The position numbers and the translations under genes are program-made. 64,000 bases of DNA from Mesorhizobium shangrilense (GTDB lineage: Bacteria > Pseudomonadota > Alphaproteobacteria > Rhizobiales > Rhizobiaceae), in the NCBI RefSeq assembly GCF_040537815.1, contig NZ_JBEWSZ010000001.1:2542001-2606000 (forward strand). Direction: 5' to 3'. The notes under the pieces were generated by a model, which did no database searches, had not been told where the DNA came from, and was given only the letters and a program-made list of their open reading frames with translations. Positions 57,925 through 64,000 of this stretch are shown piece by piece (the stretch's first letter is position 1; each line of letters opens with the position of its first letter).

Positions 57925-58854
57925 TCAGCCTTTTTGGTCGCGCATCAGCGCTTCGAGCGCGCTGTCTCCACCTTCTGGCAGCATCAAACGCACATGCGCG
58001 TAGAGATCGCCATGGCCGCCGGCTTTTTCCGGCAGGCCCCTGCCCTTCAGCCGCAGGACCTTGTCGGAGCTCGACCAGGCCGGAACGTTGACCGCGAGTT
58101 TGCCGGTTGGCGTCTCGACCGGCACCTTGGCGCCAAGCACCGCGTCCGCCAGCGTCACCGGCAGATCGGCATGCAGGTCGCGGCCCTCGATACGGTAGCG
58201 CGGATGCCGACGGAGGTGAATCTTGACCAGCGCGTCACCGGGCTGGCCTGGCCCCTGCTCTCCCTGCCCTTTCAGCCGGATGGTCTGGCCGTCCTCGACA
58301 TATACAGGCAGTTTGACCGCGATCTTGCGGCCATCGGGAAACATAGCCGTGACTTTCTCCGCGGTCGCCGCTTCCTCGAGCGTCACGTCGAGCGTCACGT
58401 TCAGGTCAGCAGCGGTCGCCTGCTGGCGGCGGTCACCCGCACTGGCGCCGCGCGCGCCCGAAAAGGCGTCGCCGAAAATCTGGCTGAAGATATCGCTGTT
58501 GCCGTCGAACGGGTCGCCGCCCGGGCGGCCCGAGCGAAATTCGAATCGCGAGCCGCCAGGCCCTTGCTGCCTGCGAAAGCCGCCGAAAGGATCGCCGCCG
58601 CCAGCGGCACCTTCAAAGCCCTGGAAACGCGGCTTGCCGTCGGCGTCGATCTCGCCGCGGTCGAAAGCCGCCCGATTCTTCTCGTCGCCGACGATCTCAT
58701 AAGCCTGGTTGGCCGCGGCAAAGCGGTCCTTCGCCTTGGGATCATCCGGATTCTGGTCCGGGTGATGCTTCTTGGCGAGCTTGCGGTAAGCTGATTTAAT
58801 GTCTTTGGCCGATGCGTTCTTGGCAACGCCCAGCACCTCATAGGGGTCGCGCAT
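57925..58854 (-). CDS. DnaJ-class co-chaperone, CbpA-like
   Basis: 309 aa. J-domain with HPD ([15 protein letters not shown]), a Gly/Phe-rich linker (about 75-130), and two C-terminal peptide-binding domains; there is no Cys-rich zinc finger, so it is of CbpA rather than DnaJ type. AGGACGC before the ATG at 58854. Follows a surface lipoprotein gene by 98 bp. Confidence 0.93.
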   Translation of the reverse strand: MRDPYEVLGVAKNASAKDIKSAYRKLAKKHHPDQNPDDPKAKDRFAAANQAYEIVGDEKNRAAFDRGEIDADGKPRFQGFEGAAGGGDPFGGFRRQQGPGGSRFEFRSGRPGGDPFDGNSDIFSQIFGDAFSGARGASAGDRRQQATAADLNVTLDVTLEEAATAEKVTAMFPDGRKIAVKLPVYVEDGQTIRLKGQGEQGPGQPGDALVKIHLRRHPRYRIEGRDLHADLPVTLADAVLGAKVPVETPTGKLAVNVPAWSSSDKVLRLKGRGLPEKAGGHGDLYAHVRLMLPEGGDSALEALMRDQKG

Positions 58855-58952
58855 GCGTCCTGCCTGCAAGAAAGGGTGAATCTACTGGCCCCTATATGCG
58901 CTTGCATAGGAAGAAATTCCAGTGCCGAAGCGCCAATAATAAGTGCTGAAAG

Positions 58953-59414
58953 TCAGAGCGCCTTGAAGTCCTGCATGAGCCAGATTCCAGCGCTCGCCAG
59001 ACAGGCTTCGCCCTTGAACAAGGCAACGCCGTCGAAGCTTTCGCGCGACGCGGTAAAGCGGCGGCAAAGCTGACCCTTGTCCTTGAATTCCGCCAACTCC
59101 GTAATGGAGCCGCGCGATCCCGTGCCGGAATTCGCCCACGGCACGGCTTGTCCGCCAAGTTCCTGGATGTCGGCCGATGACACGGCGTTGCGGATCGTTG
59201 TCTGGTCGGAGGCGCGATCCGAATCGATCGGCGTCGCCGAAGCAGGTGTGCTGCTGGTGATGAGCGAGCGGTCGACTTCCGCTTTCTGCAGGCTGAAGCC
59301 ACCCGCGCCACAGCCGGCAAGCGGGATGGCCATCATCACGATCGCGGCTTTGGCGCTGGCCGAAGCAATAAGGCTCCATTGCCTGCTGTCAAAAGCTTGC
59401 GCGATACGCGACAA
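58953..59414 (-). CDS. RT0821-like surface lipoprotein
   Basis: 153 aa. Lipobox IPLAGC after a hydrophobic stretch, then a C-terminal domain with WANSGTGSRGSI and CRRFTASRES typical of rickettsial/rhizobial 17-kDa-type surface antigens. Role probably in outer-membrane structure. Divergent from pdxH. Confidence 0.8.
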   Translation of the reverse strand: MSRIAQAFDSRQWSLIASASAKAAIVMMAIPLAGCGAGGFSLQKAEVDRSLITSSTPASATPIDSDRASDQTTIRNAVSSADIQELGGQAVPWANSGTGSRGSITELAEFKDKGQLCRRFTASRESFDGVALFKGEACLASAGIWLMQDFKAL

Positions 59415-59433
59415 TAGGCGACCTCCCTTTGGC

Positions 59434-59484
59434 TTCGTGACAATCCGGGTTTCGTGACAATCTTGGCTTCACGACAATTTGAGA
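59434..59484. repeat. Three tandem 17-bp iterons upstream of pdxH
   Basis: TTCGTGACAAT (59434-59444), TTCGTGACAAT (59451-59461) and TTCACGACAAT (59468-59478) recur with exact 17-bp spacing and similar flanks. They end seven bases before the pdxH ATG and may be protein-binding iterons in the divergent promoter region. Confidence 0.85.
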
Positions 59485-59490
59485 AAAACT

Positions 59491-60108
59491 ATGAGTGATG
59501 CAGAGTTAACAAGCAGTGACTTTACCGAGGCCGCAGAGCCGTTTCGCCTCTTTGCGGCATGGCTGGACGACGCCACGAAGAGCGAAATCAACGACGCCAA
59601 TGGCGTGGCGCTGGCGACCGTCGACGCCGATGGCATGCCGGATGTACGGATGGTCTTGCTCAAGGGTTTCGATGAAAGCGGGTTTGTCTTCTACACGAAT
59701 TTCGAGAGCGCCAAGGGCCGGGAGATTCTTGGCAGCATGAAGGCGGCGATGTGCTTTCACTGGAAGTCGCTGCGCCGGCAGGTGCGCATTCGCGGGCCGG
59801 TGGAGATCGTCAGCGACGCCGAGGCGGACGCCTATTACGCGACACGCCCACGCGGCAGCCGTATCGGCGCCTGGGCCTCGAAACAGTCACGACCACTGGA
59901 AAGCCGTTTTGCACTGGAGAAGGCTGTCGCCGAATACACCGCGCGCCACGCCATCGGCGACATTCCACGGCCAAAATACTGGTCGGGTTTCCGCATCGTG
60001 CCGCAGACCATCGAGTTCTGGCACGATCGCCCCTTCCGCCTGCACGACCGCCTCGTTTTTTCCCACGACGGCAAGGGCGGCTGGGACAAGACCAGACTCT
60101 ATCCGTAG
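59491..60108 (+). CDS. pdxH: Pyridoxamine 5'-phosphate oxidase
   Basis: 205 aa. FMN enzyme making pyridoxal phosphate. Seen: [24 protein letters not shown] (core [14 protein letters not shown]), [18 protein letters not shown], and the C-terminal [11 protein letters not shown] at 59491 preferred over a TTG at 59479 that lies in the third iteron. Convergent with the enoyl-CoA hydratase gene, 9 bp apart. Confidence 0.96.
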   Translation: MSDAELTSSDFTEAAEPFRLFAAWLDDATKSEINDANGVALATVDADGMPDVRMVLLKGFDESGFVFYTNFESAKGREILGSMKAAMCFHWKSLRRQVRIRGPVEIVSDAEADAYYATRPRGSRIGAWASKQSRPLESRFALEKAVAEYTARHAIGDIPRPKYWSGFRIVPQTIEFWHDRPFRLHDRLVFSHDGKGGWDKTRLYP

Positions 60109-60117
60109 AGACGAAGC

Positions 60118-60870
60118 TCAGGCCTTCTTTCTTGTCATGAACGCGGTGAGTGCGGCGCGCGCCTCGTCCGACTTCAGCCGCTCGCGAAAATGTTCGCTTT
60201 CCTCTCCTATGCGGGCGACAAGGTCGTCGCGTGAGCCGCGCATGAGGTCGCGCGCGATCTTCAGTGCCTGCGGTGGCTTGGCAGCAATCTGGCCCGCTGC
60301 AGCCAGCACCGAGGCCTCCAGCGCGCCCTCTTCGACCACTTCATAGATCAGCCCCACAGCCTTTGCGCGCTCGGCCGAAAAGCCTTCACCAAGACCAAGC
60401 AGCGCGAAAGCACCTTGCTGACCCAGAATCCGCGGCGCGAGCAGGCTCGACCCCGCCTCGGGCACCAAGCCGAGATCGACGAAAGGCGTCCTGAACACGG
60501 TGCGTGGCGTGGCGAAGGTCAAGTCGCAATGCAGGTTAAGTGTCGTGCCGATGCCAACCGCGATGCCGTCGACGCCAGACACGATCGGCTTTTCCACGCG
60601 GGCCAGCGCGATGAGGAAATCCCAGACCTCGGTGCCGCCATCGCCGCCGGTGGCCACGACCATGAAATCGGCAAGGTCGTTGCCGGAGGAGAAGGCGCCG
60701 GGCACGCCGAGGAAGACGTGGACGCGAACAGCCGGATCGGCGTCACCTTCGGCCAGAGCAGCAGACATCTTCGCATACATGGCGCGCGTCAGCGCGTTCT
60801 TCTTGTCCGGACGGTTCATGCGGATGATCTGGATGGCGCCCTGGCGCTCAACGAGGATATGATCTGTCAC
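60118..60870 (-). CDS. Enoyl-CoA hydratase/isomerase family protein
   Basis: 250 aa. Crotonase fold: NRPDKKNALTRAMYAKM, oxyanion loop GAFSSGNDLADF and IVSGVDGIAVGIGTTLNLHCD. The Glu usual at the second catalytic site may be replaced, so hydratase versus isomerase is uncertain. Downstream of the acyl-CoA dehydrogenase by 27 bp and likely an operon. Confidence 0.92.
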   Translation of the reverse strand: MTDHILVERQGAIQIIRMNRPDKKNALTRAMYAKMSAALAEGDADPAVRVHVFLGVPGAFSSGNDLADFMVVATGGDGGTEVWDFLIALARVEKPIVSGVDGIAVGIGTTLNLHCDLTFATPRTVFRTPFVDLGLVPEAGSSLLAPRILGQQGAFALLGLGEGFSAERAKAVGLIYEVVEEGALEASVLAAAGQIAAKPPQALKIARDLMRGSRDDLVARIGEESEHFRERLKSDEARAALTAFMTRKKA

Positions 60871-60897
60871 GAGGCGATCCTTTGAACGTCGGGAAAT

Positions 60898-62667
60898 TCA
60901 GGCTGTAATCAGCGCCTTGCCGGCCGCGGAAAGGCTCTCGCCGCCAGCTGTCACACGCTCCTTCAGCGCACGCACCTCGCCAAGCAGGTTTTCGGCGAAA
61001 AAGCGGCAAAGGGCGACGCGGCCATGATCGGCAAGCGCGCCCTGCGCCAGATAGGCGCCCCCGGCGGCAAGCGAGATGAGCCTGAGATAGGGCGAGGCTC
61101 CAGCCGTCGCTGCGTCAACCTGGCCGGCCGCCATCAGCCCCTGCAGAAAGCGCGTTGCTTCGACAAGGTCGTCCAGTGCCTGGTCGAGACCATCCGCGGT
61201 GCGGCCGAAACCTTCGACGTTGGAGATCCGCACCGCATCGGCGACAGCCTTCAGTTCGGCAATGTACCTAAGCACATGCTCACCATCGCCAAGCTGCAGC
61301 TTGCGCGTCACCAGGTCTATCGCCTGGATGCCGTTGGTGCCCTCATAGATCGGAGCGATGCGGGCATCTCGGTAAAGGGCGGCAGCACCCGTCTCCTCGA
61401 TGAAGCCCATGCCACCATGCACCTGGACGCCGAGCGAGGCGACCTCGACGCCGACATCGGTCGAAAAGGCCTTGGCCAGCGGCGTCAGCAGATTGGCGCG
61501 GTCGCGCCAGTTTGCTGCGGCCTCGCCTTTGGCGGCGCGCGCGCGGTCGATGGCGTGTGCACAGGAATAGCTTATGGCGCGCGCCATCTGGGTCAGCGCC
61601 TTCATCGTCAGTAAAGTGCGCTGCACGTCCGGGTGGTGGATGATCGGCGCCATGCCGGCACCATCATAGCCGGCGGCCTTGCCTTGCCTGCGCTCATTGG
61701 CATAGGCGAGCGCCTTCTGTGTTGCAGTCTCAGCCACTGCCACGCCCTGCATGCCGACGGCGAGCCGCGCATTGTTCATCATCGTGAACATGCAGGCGAG
61801 GCCCTTGTTCTCCTCGCCGATCAGCCAGCCGATCGCACCTGGCTTGGCGCCGTCAAAACCGTCGCCATAGATCATGGTGCAGGTCGGCGAGGCATGGATG
61901 CCCAGCTTGTGCTCAAGGCTCGAGCAGAAGACGTCGTTGCGTGCGCCCAGCGAGCCATCGTCGCCGACCAGAAATTTCGGCACCAGGAACAGCGAGATGC
62001 CACGCGTGCCGGCGGGCGCATCGGGCAGCCGCGCCAGAACCAGATGGATGATGTTGTCGGTGAAATCGTGCTCGCCATAGGTGATGAAGATCTTCTGGCC
62101 GAAGATGCGATAGGTGCCGTCACCGGCGGGCTCGGCGCGGGCACGCAATGCATTCAGATCCGAGCCTGCCTGCGGCTCGGTCAGGTTCATCGTGCCCATC
62201 CACTCGCCGGAAACCAGCTTGGCAAGATACTTCGCTTTCAGCGCATCGGAAGCATGCTTGTCGAGCGCCTCGACCGCGCCCATGGTCAGCGTCGGGCCGA
62301 TGCCGAAAGCCATGGCGGCGGAGTTCCACATTTCAAGCGCGGCGACGCCGAGCATCGTCGGCAACGCCTGTCCGCCAAACTCCTCGGGTCCCGACAACGC
62401 GTTCCAGCCGCCGTCGATCCAGCGGCGATAAAGTTCCTTCCAGCCAGGTGGAGTGGTGACGGCGGCGCCATTCAGCACCGCTCCCCTTTCGTCGCCGACC
62501 TTGTAGAGCGGCGCCACCTCGTCGGTGGCGAAACGGCCGGCCTCGGCAAGAATCGCATCAACCAGATCCTCGCCCAGATCGCCGAAAGTGCCGGCATCCA
62601 GGCAGGGCTTGAGGCCAGCCACGTGCTTCAGCGTGAAGGCTATTTCCTCGACGGGTGCCCGATACAT
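60898..62667 (-). CDS. Acyl-CoA dehydrogenase, DmdC-like long form
   Basis: 589 aa: N-terminal helical extension, standard FAD acyl-CoA dehydrogenase core (MNLTEPQAGSDLNALRAR, KIFITYGEHDFTDN, VHGGMGFIEETGAA) and an extra C-terminal domain as in 3-methylthiopropionyl-CoA dehydrogenases. Chain specificity not determinable. A lone beta-oxidation pair with the hydratase. Confidence 0.93.
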   Translation of the reverse strand: MYRAPVEEIAFTLKHVAGLKPCLDAGTFGDLGEDLVDAILAEAGRFATDEVAPLYKVGDERGAVLNGAAVTTPPGWKELYRRWIDGGWNALSGPEEFGGQALPTMLGVAALEMWNSAAMAFGIGPTLTMGAVEALDKHASDALKAKYLAKLVSGEWMGTMNLTEPQAGSDLNALRARAEPAGDGTYRIFGQKIFITYGEHDFTDNIIHLVLARLPDAPAGTRGISLFLVPKFLVGDDGSLGARNDVFCSSLEHKLGIHASPTCTMIYGDGFDGAKPGAIGWLIGEENKGLACMFTMMNNARLAVGMQGVAVAETATQKALAYANERRQGKAAGYDGAGMAPIIHHPDVQRTLLTMKALTQMARAISYSCAHAIDRARAAKGEAAANWRDRANLLTPLAKAFSTDVGVEVASLGVQVHGGMGFIEETGAAALYRDARIAPIYEGTNGIQAIDLVTRKLQLGDGEHVLRYIAELKAVADAVRISNVEGFGRTADGLDQALDDLVEATRFLQGLMAAGQVDAATAGASPYLRLISLAAGGAYLAQGALADHGRVALCRFFAENLLGEVRALKERVTAGGESLSAAGKALITA

Positions 62668-62873
62668 GCCGCTCGCTCCTCCTCAGTCTTGCGCGCCAAC
62701 CCTAAGGCCTGCGCGAGCGCAAGACCATCGCCCTTGGGCGGCCTCTCCTTCTTCTTTTTACGTAAACGTCAAATCTTGTCACGCAGATTTTGCAAACTTC
62801 GAGACAGGCGCTAAATTCGGCAAGTGCCCGACAAATTCGACAGGCGCTCGACACGAACAGATCGGAACCCGCC

Positions 62874-63110
62874 ATGCTTGCCAGACCGGACGCCTATCGC
62901 TGCATCGAATGCGGACTGCCCTACCGGGCCGATGGTTTTTCCTACCATCAAGGCAAGATCGAGAATGGTGCGGCCTACTGGTCGGATCGCGGCATATTGT
63001 GCTCGCCGCGATGCTCGCTTGCGCACTATCGCAAACGCGAGGCCGAGGGGACGCTACCGCAGGCGCCGGCGCCCGACCCGTTCGAAATCCAGCCTTTCAA
63101 CCGCCGATAA
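62874..63110 (+). CDS. Small Cys-rich protein of unknown function
   Basis: 78 aa. RCIECGLPYR and ILCSPRCSLAHYRKREAEG hold two Cys pairs (C-x2-C and C-x3-C), likely a zinc-binding site. GGAA lies seven bases before the ATG at 62874. Family not recognised. Confidence 0.7.
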   Translation: MLARPDAYRCIECGLPYRADGFSYHQGKIENGAAYWSDRGILCSPRCSLAHYRKREAEGTLPQAPAPDPFEIQPFNRR

Positions 63111-63188
63111 GTCGTCGCACCATTTGGCGCTCGAAAGCCGGACACCTCCCGGCGTCGGCATTGATCACCCTAAAGCATTTCGTTAACC

Positions 63189-64000
63189 ATGACGGTTCAG
63201 GATCGATCTTCGATCAACGGGGATAGTCTGTCCGAAATGCCGGCGCACGCCCTTCATCGCCTGGCGCTTCTGGCCATCGCCGCCGCGATGGCATTCACGC
63301 CAACCGCAAAGGCCTCGGACTTCTCCGAGCCCTGGAAGGACGCCGACCGCGCGCTGGTCATCGACGCCTACGAATACAATTCCATCGACTGGGCGCAACT
63401 TGCCACCGACAAGCGGATCGTCGGCTTCATCAACAAGGCGTCGGACGGCATGCCGCCGCCCTATTTCTGCTTCGGCAAGGACACCGAGGTGCAGCTCTGC
63501 AAGGCGTTGTGGAGACGCTATGCCGTCACGCGCGAACTGTTCCAGACACGCAAGGTCGTGGCCAAGGCACTTGGCCTGAAATGGGGCGCCTATCACCTCG
63601 CCCGCCCCGGCAATCCGGTCGACCAGGCCAATAATTTCATCGATTTCGCCGAACCGGGGCCGGATGATCTGCTGGCCCTCGACCTTGAGGACAACGACCC
63701 CACGCAATGGATGTCTCTGGAAGACGCCGAGGAGTTTGTCCGCCAGGTGCATCGGCGGCTCGGCCGGTTTCCCATCCTCTACGTCAACGGCAGGACCGCC
63801 CAGCACATCGCTGACAACAGCTACAAATACCAGCTTCTGTCGCGTCTGCCGCTCTGGTACGCCCGCTATAAACCCGCCATCGACGCGCATTTCCCCATGG
63901 GCAACTGGAACCGCTACGCATTGTGGCAGTTCTCGGCGCAAGCCAATTGCGGCAAGCTTCGATGTCCCTACAGGGTTGCGGGCACGCCCAACGACATCGA
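63189..64000 (+). CDS. GH25 lysozyme-like secreted protein (3' end outside window)
   Basis: 270 codons visible. N-terminal hydrophobic stretch (LALLAIAAAMAFTPTAKA) is a signal peptide if translation begins at the ATG at 63189 or at 63237. The mature part is GH25-like: ALVIDAYEYNSIDWAQL, LALDLEDNDPTQWM with catalytic acids, and LWQFSAQANCG near the right edge. Likely cleaves peptidoglycan. No downstream part is seen. Confidence 0.85.
   Translation, partial: MTVQDRSSINGDSLSEMPAHALHRLALLAIAAAMAFTPTAKASDFSEPWKDADRALVIDAYEYNSIDWAQLATDKRIVGFINKASDGMPPPYFCFGKDTEVQLCKALWRRYAVTRELFQTRKVVAKALGLKWGAYHLARPGNPVDQANNFIDFAEPGPDDLLALDLEDNDPTQWMSLEDAEEFVRQVHRRLGRFPILYVNGRTAQHIADNSYKYQLLSRLPLWYARYKPAIDAHFPMGNWNRYALWQFSAQANCGKLRCPYRVAGTPNDI

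Noticed and set aside
63183..63941. 252-codon minus-strand frame at the right end
   Set aside because: The plus strand carries a signal peptide and GH25 motifs across the same stretch; the minus frame shows no family features.

Overview
The window is a GC-rich chromosomal segment of a rhizobial alphaproteobacterium, most like Mesorhizobium or a close Phyllobacteriaceae relative. This is inferred from gene content and order: CcrM DNA methyltransferase, a CtrA-type box, the ctaC-ctaD-ctaB-coxF-ctaG-ctaE cytochrome oxidase cluster followed by ispH-thrB-rnhA, an IalB-family protein, DUF1344 and DUF2277 proteins, and FabI. No database search was run. I saw no rRNA, tRNA, CRISPR array, transposase or phage gene.

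Region 1 (1-9659) is an accessory catabolic locus. A peptide/opine-type ABC transporter (binding protein plus permease, continuing off the left edge) is divergent from a BetI-like TetR regulator. The regulator leads a tightly packed operon: class III aminotransferase, StcD-like flavin oxidoreductase, GlpD-like FAD oxidoreductase, and an ornithine cyclodeaminase/mu-crystallin family enzyme. The substrate is unknown; a (methylated) amine or amino-acid derivative is the best guess. The locus ends in a 38-codon reading frame that may be the stump of another gene, then a visibly less GC-rich patch with a secreted phosphoesterase (9660-10947).

Region 2 (10948-29571) is housekeeping: smc, a DsbA-like lipoprotein, a DciA-like DUF721 protein, mutY, two HAD phosphatases, ccrM, a lipoprotein, thrC, an M16 peptidase, a GNAT enzyme, a 7TM-PAS-GGDEF-EAL signalling protein with a degenerate GGDEF site, yqgE, a DsbD-alpha-like protein, a peroxiredoxin and a DUF2938 protein.

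Region 3 (29585-38692, all on the minus strand) is the aa3 cytochrome c oxidase and assembly cluster, joined by stop/start overlaps and short gaps to surf1, ispH, thrB and rnhA. A 55-codon coxF-like gene sits between ctaB and ctaG. Strong hairpins after ctaD and after ctaE divide the cluster into probable expression units.

Region 4 (39070-50233) holds an IalB-family protein, tldD, a sirtuin, a VapBC-type toxin-antitoxin pair, two RNA methyltransferases (RumA-like and TlyA), a GFA-family protein, a small secreted protein with a perfect CtrA-type box upstream, dxs, pirin, DUF2277, xseB and a histone-deacetylase-like enzyme.

Region 5 (50296-64000) contains a membrane protein preceded by a short triplicated repeat, a TetR/MFS divergent pair with three near-identical palindromic operators, ribB with a degenerate GTP cyclohydrolase domain, aroC whose stop codon lies inside a large inverted repeat, a rhizobial-type dispersed palindrome, fabI, a CbpA-like DnaJ protein, pdxH with three exact-period 17-bp iterons upstream, two acyl-CoA enzymes, a small Cys-rich protein, and the start of a GH25 lysozyme-like protein cut by the right edge.

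The most distinctive signals are the catabolic locus of region 1, the triple CATACG-N3-CGTATG operator, the inverted repeat fused to the end of aroC, the pdxH iterons and the CtrA-type box.
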